Assembly (NCBI RefSeq): GCF_008329985.2
Contig: NZ_CP038437.2
Coordinates: forward strand, 2,976,001 to 3,040,000
Source of the DNA: Halomonas binhaiensis
GTDB taxonomy: Bacteria > Pseudomonadota > Gammaproteobacteria > Pseudomonadales > Halomonadaceae
Length of the DNA: 64,000 nt
Reading direction: 5' to 3'
Shown: in pieces, positions 9,441 through 17,838 of the stretch
How positions within the stretch are numbered: the stretch's first letter is position 1
How the letters are laid out: each line of letters begins with the position of its first letter
The notes under the pieces: generated by a model
Seen by the model: only the letters and a program-made list of their open reading frames with translations
Told to the model about the DNA's origin: nothing
Database searches by the model: none
Translations under genes and position numbers: made by a program

Positions 9441-10157
9441 ATGCCTCGCATTTTGCTTTTTCTATTGCTCATCGGGACTTTCACCGCCGGAGCCTGGGCT
9501 CAGGCCAGTGGTACGCTGGGCGAGCTGTTGTTCTATCTTCCTGATATTCAGTACCTCACCGTTCAGCACCTGTGGCTGACCTTCCTGTCCGGCGGACTGG
9601 CCATCCTGATCGCCATTCCACTAGGCATCCTGCTGTCACGCCCGCGCGTGTCCTCAAGTGCCGAGAACATCATGCAGGTGCTCAATATTGGCACTACCAT
9701 TCCGACACTTGCCGTTCTTGCGCTCTCCATGAGCTTTCTAGGCATCGGTACCCTGCCTGCTGTATTCGGCCTGTTCGTTGCTACCTTGCTGCCTATTGCG
9801 CGCAATACCTATGCCGGCCTCAAGGGAGTCTCTCCCGAACTGCTCGAAGCTGCCGCAGGCATCGGCATGTCACCCTTTCAGCGCCTGCTCAAGGTGGAAC
9901 TGCCCAATGCGCTGTATGTCATCTTCGCAGGCATACGTACGGCCCTGACCATCAACGTCGGGACAGTACCACTCGCTTTCCTGATCGGTGCCGGAGGCCT
10001 TGGAGAGCTGATCTTCACTGGTATCGATCTGTATGACCCGTTGATGATGCTGGCAGGCGCCATTCCCACCGCATTCCTGGCAGTAGTGGTCGATGCACTG
10101 ATTGCCCTCGTCGCTCTTGTCGTGGTCCCCAGGGGTGTCAACCCCGGCCGGGCATGA
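9441..10157 (+). CDS. Osmoprotectant ABC transporter permease with N-terminal signal-like segment
   Basis: The 238-residue permease has an EAA loop (ELLEAAAGIGMSPFQRLLKV) and a GAGGLGELIF segment like those in OpuB/OsmU permeases. Unlike the first permease it starts with a signal-peptide-like segment, MPRILLFLLLIGTFTAGAWA, ending in an AxA-like site before the membrane core. A strong GGGGGAG lies upstream of the ATG. It probably forms a heterodimeric channel with the first permease, as OsmW/OsmY do. Whether the N-terminal segment is cleaved cannot be told from sequence. Confidence 0.88.
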   Translation: MPRILLFLLLIGTFTAGAWAQASGTLGELLFYLPDIQYLTVQHLWLTFLSGGLAILIAIPLGILLSRPRVSSSAENIMQVLNIGTTIPTLAVLALSMSFLGIGTLPAVFGLFVATLLPIARNTYAGLKGVSPELLEAAAGIGMSPFQRLLKVELPNALYVIFAGIRTALTINVGTVPLAFLIGAGGLGELIFTGIDLYDPLMMLAGAIPTAFLAVVVDALIALVALVVVPRGVNPGRA

Positions 10158-10223
10158 CCTGAGCCCTGCGGAATGAATATCGCCTTGTCATCCCTCCGAC
10201 TGATTTTCCCAAGGAGACACCCC

Positions 10224-11105
10224 ATGAAATTCTGGATTCCCGCTCTGACAGGCCTGGCACTGGTTACTGCTGCCACCAGCGCCAACGCTGACGAAATCGT
10301 GGTTGGCGGCAAGAACTTCACCGAACAACAGATCCTGGCCAGCATGACCAGCCAATATCTGGAGCAACTGGGATATGACGTCGAGACACGTGCAGGGATG
10401 GGCTCCGCTGTACTGCGCCAGGCCCAGGAGAATGGTCAGATCGACCTTTACTGGGAATATACCGGCACATCCCTGATCAACTACAACGACGTGACTGAGT
10501 CACTGAGCCTGGAAGACACCTATGCCAAGGTCAAGGAACTGGATGGCGAGAAGGGACTGGTATGGCTTGCGCCTTCCAAGGCCAATAACACCTATGCCCT
10601 CGCCATGCGCTCCGACAGCGTCAAGGAGACCGGCATCAAGACCCTTTCCGACCTGGCTGCAGCGATCAACGAAGATGACAGCCTCACCTTCGCCCTGAAT
10701 GCCGAATTCTACGCCCGGGAAGACGGTTGGCGCCCACTGCAGCAGGCTTACGACTTCCGAGTCGGTCGCAGCAACATCAAGCGCATGGATTCCGGCCTGG
10801 TCTATCCTGCCCTGCGCGATGGTCAGGTCGATATCGGTCTGGTGTTTGCTACCGATGGCCGCATCCCGGCCTTTGATTTCACGGTGCTGAAAGACGATCA
10901 GGACTTCTTCCCGGCCTATTCGCTCGCTCCAGTGGTGCGCCAGGAAACCCTCGACGCCAACCCGGAACTGGCGGAACAGATGAACAAGCTTTCCTCCCTT
11001 CTGGACGACGACACAATGGCGGAACTCAACGCTCAAGTCGATGTGGAGCGCCGCACCATAGAAGATGTTGCCAATACCTTCCTGGAAGCCAATGAGCTGC
11101 TATGA
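10224..11105 (+). CDS. Osmoprotectant-binding periplasmic protein (OpuBC/OsmF type)
   Basis: The 293-residue protein has a signal peptide (MKFWIPALTGLALVTAATSA, then NADE) and an OpuAC-type substrate-binding domain. Its mature N-terminus EIVVGGKNFTEQQILASM and the segment QIDLYWEYTGTSL are hallmarks of the choline/betaine-binding OpuBC-OsmF group. The chosen ATG has AAGGAG upstream, and an earlier in-frame ATG lacks a ribosome site. Gene order permease-ATPase-permease-binding protein resembles OsmU. The substrate (glycine betaine, choline, proline betaine or similar) is inferred only from the family. Confidence 0.9.
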   Translation: MKFWIPALTGLALVTAATSANADEIVVGGKNFTEQQILASMTSQYLEQLGYDVETRAGMGSAVLRQAQENGQIDLYWEYTGTSLINYNDVTESLSLEDTYAKVKELDGEKGLVWLAPSKANNTYALAMRSDSVKETGIKTLSDLAAAINEDDSLTFALNAEFYAREDGWRPLQQAYDFRVGRSNIKRMDSGLVYPALRDGQVDIGLVFATDGRIPAFDFTVLKDDQDFFPAYSLAPVVRQETLDANPELAEQMNKLSSLLDDDTMAELNAQVDVERRTIEDVANTFLEANELL

Positions 11106-11132
11106 GTCGAGTAGCCAATAAATCGAATGCTA

Positions 11133-11180
11133 TAAGTTGAACTGCTGATAAGTTGAACTGCTGACAAGTTGAACTGCTGC
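11133..11180. repeat. Three tandem copies of a 16-bp repeat
   Basis: Three consecutive 16-bp units read TAAGTTGAACTGCTGA, the same again, and CAAGTTGAACTGCTGC. A shorter, degenerate unit may precede them. They begin 27 bp after the binding-protein stop codon. The array is not part of the hairpin that follows. Confidence 0.9.
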
Positions 11181-11221
11181 AGGAAATGAAAGGGAAGCGG
11201 AATATAGAGGCACAAGCCGAG

Positions 11222-11262
11222 GGCGATACCAGGGGTATCGCCGAGCTTGCTTCGCTTTTTTT
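11222..11262 (+). terminator. Terminator-like hairpin after the osmoprotectant operon
   Basis: A perfect 9-bp stem (GGCGATACC / GGTATCGCC, 3-nt loop) is followed 13 bp later by seven consecutive T residues. The spacing is longer than in a textbook intrinsic terminator, so efficiency is uncertain. A second, imperfect stem may form in the intervening bases. Confidence 0.55.
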
Positions 11263-11321
11263 CTGGCGCCCTCACGGCAATATCAGGCAATGTGAGTGGC
11301 GATCATCCAAGGAACATTGCC

Positions 11322-12071
11322 ATGCCTACCTTTTCTGATGATGTCATCGTAATCACCGGCGGCTCTCGTGGTATCGGCCGCGCCACCGCCCTGGCCTGCA
11401 TTCGCTCAGGAGCCAGGGTGGTCTTCAGCTATCGTGGCAATGAAGCTGCCGCTATTGAAACAGTGAAAGAATGCCAGGTCATCGGTGGTGTCGACAGTAT
11501 CAAGGCCGTTCAAGCCGATGTCTGCTCGGAAGCAGATATCATCCGCTTGTTTGCCACAGCCAAATCCCACTTCGGCACCATCGCTGGAGTCGTCAACAAT
11601 GCAGGCATCGTGGCACCTTCTATGCCTCTGGCCGACATGGATGCCAAACGCATTCGAGAAGTCCTTGATACTAACGTGTTCGGGGCTCTGCTCGTCGCCA
11701 GGCAAGCCGCTCGCGACCTGACAGATGGAGGCGCCTTGGTCAATGTAGGCTCCATGGCCTCCAAGCTCGGATCAGCCAATGAATATGTCGATTATGCTGC
11801 CAGCAAAGGAGCCCTGGACAGCCTCACCATTGGCTTGTCCAAGGAGTTGGGGCCTCGTCATATTCGCGTCAATGCCGTGCGCCCAGGATTGATCGACACA
11901 GAGATCCATGCCAGCGGTGGACGACCTGAACGCATTATCGAGCTAGGCCCCAGATGCCCTCTGGGAAGGCCAGGAGATGCCGCTGAAGTCGCAGCCAGTA
12001 TTGTCTGGCTACTTTCTGACGCTGCGTCCTATGTTACCGGCAGCTTCATTGACGTTGCCGGTGGGCGATGA
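11322..12071 (+). CDS. SDR-family oxidoreductase
   Basis: The 249-residue protein is a classical short-chain dehydrogenase. The cofactor motif TGGSRGIG (about residues 12-19), the NNAG motif, the catalytic YAASK (YxxxK) and the family ending [11 protein letters not shown] are all present. The arginine right after the first glycines of the cofactor motif (GGSRGIG) often goes with NADP(H), but the substrate cannot be predicted. The chosen ATG follows AAGGA, and upstream in-frame codons lie in the terminator region. Its 3' end overlaps the convergent RlpA-like gene by 63 bp. Confidence 0.88.
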   Translation: MPTFSDDVIVITGGSRGIGRATALACIRSGARVVFSYRGNEAAAIETVKECQVIGGVDSIKAVQADVCSEADIIRLFATAKSHFGTIAGVVNNAGIVAPSMPLADMDAKRIREVLDTNVFGALLVARQAARDLTDGGALVNVGSMASKLGSANEYVDYAASKGALDSLTIGLSKELGPRHIRVNAVRPGLIDTEIHASGGRPERIIELGPRCPLGRPGDAAEVAASIVWLLSDAASYVTGSFIDVAGGR

Positions 12072-12470
12072 TAACGCTACCGGCACAATACCTCGATGAA
12101 TCATGCCCAGCTCTCTGGCGGCTTGCTTCGACAGATCAATGACTCTGCCTTTCACGAATGGTCCTCTGTCATTGATCGTAACCTCAACCGACTTTCCCGT
12201 ATCCTGACGAGTTACCAGAACTCTGGTACCAAAGGGCAAAGAGCGATGGGCGGCAGTGAGTGCAGACTGATCAAAGACCTCACCATTGGCGGTCGTCCTT
12301 CCCTGAAACATATCAGCATAATAAGAAGCCAGCCCGTATTCGCTATACGATACTTTATCTGGTGGCTGGGCCATAGCAGGACAACATGCCAACAAACTAC
12401 CAGCTATCGCAAACATAATCCTCTTGACAAGAACGTCTAATACACAGTAGATCCCTGCATGAAAGCACAT
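12009..12470 (-). CDS. RlpA-like septal ring lytic transglycosylase, short form
   Basis: This protein of about 153 residues has a signal peptide and a double-psi beta-barrel RlpA domain. The segments [19 protein letters not shown] and [18 protein letters not shown] are the conserved RlpA core; the latter contains the NDRGPF motif with the catalytic aspartate. RlpA proteins cleave denuded peptidoglycan strands. The start is uncertain: the ATG used here follows AAGGA, and other in-frame ATGs lie 9 codons upstream and 18 downstream. There is no SPOR domain, so it is a minimal form. The C-terminal 20 residues overlap the SDR gene. Confidence 0.8.
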   Translation of the reverse strand: MCFHAGIYCVLDVLVKRIMFAIAGSLLACCPAMAQPPDKVSYSEYGLASYYADMFQGRTTANGEVFDQSALTAAHRSLPFGTRVLVTRQDTGKSVEVTINDRGPFVKGRVIDLSKQAARELGMIHRGIVPVALSSPTGNVNEAAGNIGRSVRK

Positions 12471-13625
12471 GCTTTTATCCTTTTTCTTCTTGAACAAGCA
12501 CGTGCTTACTTAACAAGGATACAAGTGGTAAATCTAGAGAAAAAACCACACAAAGAAAATTCTGAGAAAACAGTCAGAAACCGCCTACAAAGAACTGCGC
12601 GCACATATATAAAACATGCAAAAACAACAACAGAAAAACACTCCAACCAATGGAAAATATCTTTATACATCCCTTAAAACAACTCAGAAAATACAATGAT
12701 TTTTCGATATCACAAATATAATTCTCCCACAGAATCTATCACAACAAGACAACACCAAACTTATATCATCATGACCACATGCGCTCACATGTCATCATGA
12801 TGACAAAAACAAAGAAAAACTTCTCACTGCTTGTATCCATCAAGATAATACGACACTGCTGGCTCGCTACCTCTACTGCCAGAAGGTATAAACAACATGT
12901 ATTATCGTGACTATTTAATTATTGACCGCGCCCAAACTAAAACTCATCTAGACGATGTAGATGGCAGCCTCGACCAACATCTCGACATATGGCGGCCTTG
13001 AAGAGGGTAAATGGTTCCCCATGGAAACGACCTGGTTCAAGCCACGGTACGGTTGGGCTGGATATCCACTGCCGAGATCTGTGCAAACATGTGGAGCCCC
13101 GCATTGTGCACGCTGCTTTGCTGACCCGCCCCACGGTGCCATGTGCCCCGATCAATTTCGCCTCAGGCATCGTCAGCAAGAATTTTTTCTAATGAAGACA
13201 GCAGGGTACTGAGCGTACGCTTCTATGCTATGACATATGGCGCTCCCGTACTCATGGCTAATCGCTACGGCCCCGAAGGCTCTAGTCACTTCAGGGGAGG
13301 GTCTCCTACCCTTGTACCGCGAGGTGAAATTCTGGCCGTGGCTGACCACCGCGGAAGACTGATCACGGCCCAGCAATCGCCGAGGCTCGCTTCGAGCTAC
13401 CGACATTGCCAGATGCAGATACTCCGCTAGTACGAGAGCTGATGAGTGGCTATCGCTGAAGGCATCCCCGAGGATTTTCTTTCCGAGCAAGCAAGGTTAC
13501 TCGATATCCACCACAGGTTTTTTTTCTGTAGGCACGAGAAAAATTAACGAGACATCCAGAAAAAATGCTAAAATTTAGCTATCAACTGGAACCTGAACCG
13601 TGTAAACAATTTTGTGTAAAATGGC
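12471..13625. other. AT-rich, gene-poor stretch with possible gene remnants
   Basis: About 1.15 kb without a gene I can support. Bases 12500-12960 are strikingly AT-rich compared with the rest of the window. Bases about 12955-13200 and 13230-13460 return to high GC. At 13379-13459 one short frame reads like a protein tail (AEARFELPTLPDADTPLVREL, then MSGYR and a stop), but it has no start or upstream body. The open frames here do not resemble families I know. I read this as degraded or foreign DNA. Confidence 0.45.
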
Positions 13626-14177
13626 ATGAATATCACTTCCGCTCATCCTTTTCTTTCGACACCATTCAGCTTTCTTGTCATGGGTGTTTCCGGCTCTGGA
13701 AAATCCCATATTGGCCGACAACTTGCAGCCGAGACCAGCGCTGTTTTTATTGATGCCGACGATTACCACAGCCCTGAAAATGTTGCCAAGATGTCTCGCG
13801 GCGAACCGCTCACTGACATGGATCGAGAGTCATGGCTTAAAACGCTTTCCGAACTGTATCGAGAGCATCAGGCCACTGGAACGTCTCTAGTGATCGGCTG
13901 CTCAGCCTTGAGGCGCCACTATCGGGATGTGTTACGCCAAGGAGCACCAGAGCTGCATATTCTTTATCTGCACGGCTCACGAGAAGTTCTGCTTGAGCGC
14001 ATCAATACTCGGGGGTCTCATTTTTTTGCTGGTGAGCACATGCTCAATAGTCAGCTTGATACCTTGGAGCTGCCTGGCACAGATGAAGCCATCATGTGCA
14101 GCATCGAAAACACACCCAAGGAAATCATTGACAATTTTCTCGACGAACTTTCCAGAAGAATCTCCGAAACACAGTAA
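13626..14177 (+). CDS. gntK: Gluconokinase
   Basis: The 183-residue kinase phosphorylates D-gluconate to 6-phosphogluconate. The P-loop is MGVSGSGKSHIG, followed by the family segments FIDADDYHSPENVAKMSRG, then CSALRRHYRD and LLERINTRGSHFF. These match the GntK type of the P-loop gluconokinases. No clear ribosome site precedes the ATG. Its base composition is closer to 50% GC than that of its neighbours, and it sits beside the AT-rich stretch, which may hint at transfer. A strong shared terminator separates it from the convergent dgo operon. Confidence 0.92.
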   Translation: MNITSAHPFLSTPFSFLVMGVSGSGKSHIGRQLAAETSAVFIDADDYHSPENVAKMSRGEPLTDMDRESWLKTLSELYREHQATGTSLVIGCSALRRHYRDVLRQGAPELHILYLHGSREVLLERINTRGSHFFAGEHMLNSQLDTLELPGTDEAIMCSIENTPKEIIDNFLDELSRRISETQ

Positions 14178-14189
14178 TGGAAAAGAATG

Positions 14190-14228
14190 AAAAATAGCGA
14201 TGCTTCTTAAAGAAGCATCGCTATTTTT
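14190..14228. terminator. Bidirectional terminator between gntK and dgoK
   Basis: Two 19-bp arms (14190-14208 and 14210-14228) are perfect inverted repeats with core AGCGATGCTTCTT. They end in A5 and T5 runs, so the hairpin can act on both strands. It lies 13 bp after the gntK stop and 20 bp from the dgoK stop. Confidence 0.93.
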
Positions 14229-14247
14229 ATTACTACAAATATAAATT

Positions 14248-15174
14248 TCAAAGTGAGTGATGACGATCAGCCAAGGCCAGCAATCCTGCCAGAGTAGCGC
14301 TATCGCTATCGATTTCTTTCACTTTGATACCTTGAGCTTCCAGTGCCTGGCGATAGAGTGGATTCAAACTCGAGGAACCGACCAGCAGGACGTCACTTTC
14401 ACCGCGCCCCGCCTCACTCTCCTTCAACATATGCGATTCTTGCGCCAGCACCTCTGCCCCAATCAGTACACCCGAGAGAAAGCTTCCAACTTGATGCGCC
14501 TCCAGGCCCGCATATAGATGTCGACTGCGTCCTTCGAACAGAGCGTGGAGTACACCAGAAGGATGTGTTGCAGCGACCAGCCCTTGAGCAAAGGCTTCAG
14601 CATCATGAGAAGCATCTTCCCGGGCGGGCTCACCGGGCAGGGTGTGAAAGCGCACAGCATGAAACAATTCACCCGTCATGACAGTGGTGAACTCCAGCAA
14701 GCGTCCACTCACCATTCTGGCCCATTTGCTGTGGGTACCCGGCAGGCAGCAGATCGCACTCTGAGCCGCCACCATCGCCAGAGCCCCGAATGCCTGGATC
14801 TCTTCACCACGCATCACATCGACGTGATCATGGCGCACCATCTTGAGTCCGGGCACGATCCAGGCATTATCCAGGCCAGGTGCAGCAACGACATTGGCGG
14901 CCAGATCCTCGGCACTGGCTGGCACATCCAACTGAGGCGCCTCACTCCAGCCCCTGGCAGACCCTACCATACCGGCCAGGTACACCGGCACTTCCCCACC
15001 TTGGCGCCAGTCACCCACCTGAGCTTCACAATAATGCGGAAACTCAGCACTGGTCAGAGAACGCAACCCTGCATCGGAACGGCGGCTATCGAGACACTCA
15101 CCACTCGCACGGTCGACCAGAAAGGCGCGAAAGTTGCTCGTTCCCCAATCAATGGCGATCAGGCGTTCACTCAT
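14248..15174 (-). CDS. dgoK: 2-dehydro-3-deoxygalactonokinase
   Basis: The 308-residue enzyme phosphorylates 2-keto-3-deoxy-galactonate at C6. The N-terminal phosphate motif AIDWGTSNFRAF, the segment WIVPGLKMV, and CCLPGTHSKWARM are typical of DgoK. I chose the ATG overlapping the dgoA stop by 4 bp (ATGA) with GGAG upstream. The longer frame adds nine residues translated from inside dgoA. It is the last gene of the operon and is followed by a strong terminator. Confidence 0.93.
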   Translation of the reverse strand: MSERLIAIDWGTSNFRAFLVDRASGECLDSRRSDAGLRSLTSAEFPHYCEAQVGDWRQGGEVPVYLAGMVGSARGWSEAPQLDVPASAEDLAANVVAAPGLDNAWIVPGLKMVRHDHVDVMRGEEIQAFGALAMVAAQSAICCLPGTHSKWARMVSGRLLEFTTVMTGELFHAVRFHTLPGEPAREDASHDAEAFAQGLVAATHPSGVLHALFEGRSRHLYAGLEAHQVGSFLSGVLIGAEVLAQESHMLKESEAGRGESDVLLVGSSSLNPLYRQALEAQGIKVKEIDSDSATLAGLLALADRHHSL

Positions 15175-15824
15175 GCCCTTGCCTCCTGCAAGCGCATCCA
15201 TTCAGCCACCAGCTCCTTGGCTGACGCTTCTACTTCAGCGGCACTGCGTCCCGGTTTATAGAGGTTGCTGCCATAACCGAAACCACTGATGCCAGCAGCA
15301 TGCCATTCAGCCATGTTGCTCTTGTCGATGCCGCCGACTGCCAGTACTGGCAATCCTCTGGGCAAGATGGCACTGATATCCTTGTAGTAGGCAGTCCCGA
15401 GGCGGGCCGCAGGGAACAGTTTCAATGCACTGGCGCCAGCCTTGGCAGCCGCCAGTGCTTCTGTTGGCGTCATGCAGCCGATCATCGGTGCCAAGCCACG
15501 CTCAGCGCCCAGACTGACCAATGCAGGATCCGTGTTGGGAGTGATCATCAGCGGCGCCCCCAACTGGGCCAGACGCAAGGTGTCCTCCTCCTCCAGCACG
15601 GTCCCTGCTCCAATCAGAACATCATCAGGACAATGCGCCACTGCCCGCTCGATGCTGACCCAAGGTTCTGGAGAATTGAGCGGAATCTCGATCAGACGAA
15701 AGCCGGCACTCACCAATGCATCGCATACACCTTCCACCTCATCCGGTGTAATGCCACGCAGGATGGCCACCAGTGGCAGCTCCTCCAGGGCCTTGTCCAG
15801 AATCTTGCGCTGGTTGTCGTTCAT
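15171..15824 (-). CDS. dgoA: 2-dehydro-3-deoxy-6-phosphogalactonate aldolase
   Basis: The 217-residue KDPG/KDPGal-type aldolase cleaves the phosphorylated keto-acid to pyruvate and glyceraldehyde 3-phosphate. The catalytic glutamate is Glu46 in IEIPLNSP and the Schiff-base lysine is Lys135 in ASALKLFPA. The short length and the IPLNSP segment suit DgoA rather than Eda (which usually has EVTLRTP). Pairing with DgoK supports a galactonate-type substrate. The galactonate dehydratase itself is not in this operon. Confidence 0.92.
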   Translation of the reverse strand: MNDNQRKILDKALEELPLVAILRGITPDEVEGVCDALVSAGFRLIEIPLNSPEPWVSIERAVAHCPDDVLIGAGTVLEEEDTLRLAQLGAPLMITPNTDPALVSLGAERGLAPMIGCMTPTEALAAAKAGASALKLFPAARLGTAYYKDISAILPRGLPVLAVGGIDKSNMAEWHAAGISGFGYGSNLYKPGRSAAEVEASAKELVAEWMRLQEARA

Positions 15825-15856
15825 CGAAACTCCTCGTTACTTGGCTTATATCGTCG

Positions 15857-17158
15857 TTACACCAGCCACAATGCCATGTTCGGCCACAACAACAGAGCGG
15901 CGAGAACACATAGTTGCAGGGCAATGAAAGGCAGTAGAGAGACAAAGATGTCCTTGAGGCTGATGCCCGGCGGTGCCACACCCTTGAGATAAAAGGCCGC
16001 AGGGCCAAAGGGTGGGGACAGGAAGGAAACCTGCATGTTGACGGCAAACAGGATACCGAACCAGATCGGGCTGTAACCCAGTTGCTCGACGATAGGTACG
16101 AAAATCGGCAGGGTCAGCATTGCGACACCGATCCAGTCAAGGAACATGCCCAGCACCAGCAATATCGCCATCATCACCAGAATGATCGCGATTGGCGGTA
16201 CATCCAGGCCCATGATCATGCCATTGATAAAGCGGTTACCACCCATCAGGTTGTAGACCCCCACCAGAGCGGCGGCCCCTATACCAATCCAGATGATCAT
16301 ACCGCAAGTCACCAAGGTCTGGGACAGGCTCTCATGCATGGTCTTGAACGAGAATTCTCCACGCAGGACAACCGCCAGCAATACACCGAACACCCCCATG
16401 GCAGCGGCTTCCGTCACTGATGCCACGCCGCCATAGATGGAGCCCAGCACCAGGCCAGCAATCAGCCCAGGCACGACAATAGCCTTGATCGCCTGACGCT
16501 TGCTGGAAAAGCCATCATTGCGATCAGCCTCGCTCATGGGCGGACCAAGCTCAGGGTTTCTCAAGCAGCGAACCAGAACATAGCCGATATACGACAGCAT
16601 CAGAATCACTGCGGGTGTCACCGCCGCCGTAAACAGGTCAGCAATGGACTGACTGGCAATCAGACCGTAGATGATCAGTACAATCGACGGCGGCATCATG
16701 GTTCCCAAGGCGCCACCGGCACACACCACGCCAATGGACAGATGCTTGTCATAACCAAGGCGCAACATCTGCGGTAATGCCAGGATACCGAGCAGCACGA
16801 TCTCACCGCCGATGATGCCGGACAATGCCGCCAGGAAAAACGCCACCACGATGGTCTGTACCGCCACGCCTCCGGGAAGGCGGCCGGCGAATACCCGCAT
16901 GGCATTGAATAGATCCTTGGCGATTCCCGAGCGATCAAGTAGCGATGCCATCAACACGAACATCGGCACCGCCACCAGAGAATATTCCGTGACGAACCCA
17001 TAGACCCGGCTGGTCACCAGAGGCAGAGCCATGGGACCAAACCAGCCGAAGGTGAACACCAGGGCCACAAGCCCCGTGATGAAGGCCAACGGCAGGCCGG
17101 TAACCAGCAATGCAAAGATGGCCCCAACCATCAATATCGTTCCGTCTGCGATATCCAT
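15857..17158 (-). CDS. TRAP transporter large permease (DctM family)
   Basis: The 433-residue membrane protein has about 12 predicted hydrophobic segments. The DctM hallmarks PPSIVLIIYGLIASQSI and SVTEAAAMGVFG (the TxxEAA segment) are visible. It is the sodium-coupled translocating subunit. Its start overlaps the stop of the small subunit by 1 bp. Operon membership with dgoA and dgoK suggests import of a sugar acid such as galactonate or 2-keto-3-deoxygalactonate, which is inference from context. Confidence 0.93.
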   Translation of the reverse strand: MDIADGTILMVGAIFALLVTGLPLAFITGLVALVFTFGWFGPMALPLVTSRVYGFVTEYSLVAVPMFVLMASLLDRSGIAKDLFNAMRVFAGRLPGGVAVQTIVVAFFLAALSGIIGGEIVLLGILALPQMLRLGYDKHLSIGVVCAGGALGTMMPPSIVLIIYGLIASQSIADLFTAAVTPAVILMLSYIGYVLVRCLRNPELGPPMSEADRNDGFSSKRQAIKAIVVPGLIAGLVLGSIYGGVASVTEAAAMGVFGVLLAVVLRGEFSFKTMHESLSQTLVTCGMIIWIGIGAAALVGVYNLMGGNRFINGMIMGLDVPPIAIILVMMAILLVLGMFLDWIGVAMLTLPIFVPIVEQLGYSPIWFGILFAVNMQVSFLSPPFGPAAFYLKGVAPPGISLKDIFVSLLPFIALQLCVLAALLLWPNMALWLV

Positions 17159-17763
17159 CAGGCGGCTCCTTCATCGTGGGGTTGAGGAGCTGGCTTGCCT
17201 TTGATCGACTGCACCAGATGGATCAGCGACTGAATGCACATGATGGCTAGTGCCAGCAGAATCATTCCTTTCACCAATGCAGGAAAAGGCGGATTCCAGG
17301 AGGTCCCAGAGCGCTCCAGCTGCCACTCCCCGAGAGGATTGTGGCTAGCGCCCCAGAACATCACATAACCGGCATAGCTCATCCCCAGGCAGAAGCCGAA
17401 GGTGACCAAGTCATTGAAGCGATCGAGCCACAAGCGAAAGCGTGGCCCCACCGAGTCATACAGCACTTTGACACGAATATGGCGGTTGGACGCCAGTGCA
17501 GCCGGTCCGCCAAGACAGAAGCTCACGGCCACCAGCATGACCACGGTTTCGTGAACCCAGGAAGTGGGTGAGTCGAAGCCATAGCGCATGAAGACTTCAT
17601 AGACACTGATCGCCATGGCCAGAAAGACTAGCCATGCAGCCCCACGGGCAGCCTTGACAATGACACGATCAAACGCACTGCGGACGGGGTCTGGACCGTG
17701 TTCGGGTAGTTTGTCGCCGCTGGGTACAGAACCCTCGTGCGGCTCACGAGTCGCGTCACTCAT
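17158..17763 (-). CDS. TRAP transporter small permease (DctQ family)
   Basis: The 201-residue protein has four hydrophobic segments and the DctQ features WVHETVVMLVAVSFCLGG and ASNRHIRVKVL (small-subunit H-x-x-V segment). The charged N-terminal 35 residues are cytoplasmic. It pairs with the adjacent large permease and binding protein. A 75-bp gap separates it from the binding-protein gene. Confidence 0.9.
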   Translation of the reverse strand: MSDATREPHEGSVPSGDKLPEHGPDPVRSAFDRVIVKAARGAAWLVFLAMAISVYEVFMRYGFDSPTSWVHETVVMLVAVSFCLGGPAALASNRHIRVKVLYDSVGPRFRLWLDRFNDLVTFGFCLGMSYAGYVMFWGASHNPLGEWQLERSGTSWNPPFPALVKGMILLALAIMCIQSLIHLVQSIKGKPAPQPHDEGAA

Positions 17764-17838
17764 GCGACATCCTCGATATGACAGGAGAAATACATGGGCG
17801 GCGACTCTGCACCGCCCTCTCAGGGATGATTTACCGGC

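Noticed and set aside
12459..12677. 72-codon plus-strand frame in AT-rich DNA
   Set aside because: It begins inside the RlpA-like 5' region, is rich in Lys/Thr/Arg from AT-rich codons and shows no domain or ribosome site.
12937..13212. Several overlapping frames of 64-83 codons on both strands in a GC-rich patch
   Set aside because: No recognisable family, conflicting strands and no supported start. Kept only as possible remnant DNA in the gap entry.
13420..13480. Match to the universally conserved 23S rRNA sarcin-ricin core (CTAGTACGAGAG) suggesting an rRNA fragment
   Set aside because: Only about 12 consecutive bases match and the flanks do not pair as in helix 95. The stretch is better read as part of a protein-coding remnant. 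Chance match is likely.
13173..13490. 105-codon minus-strand frame next to gntK
   Set aside because: Low-complexity, no family resemblance and no ribosome site; probably part of the degraded region.
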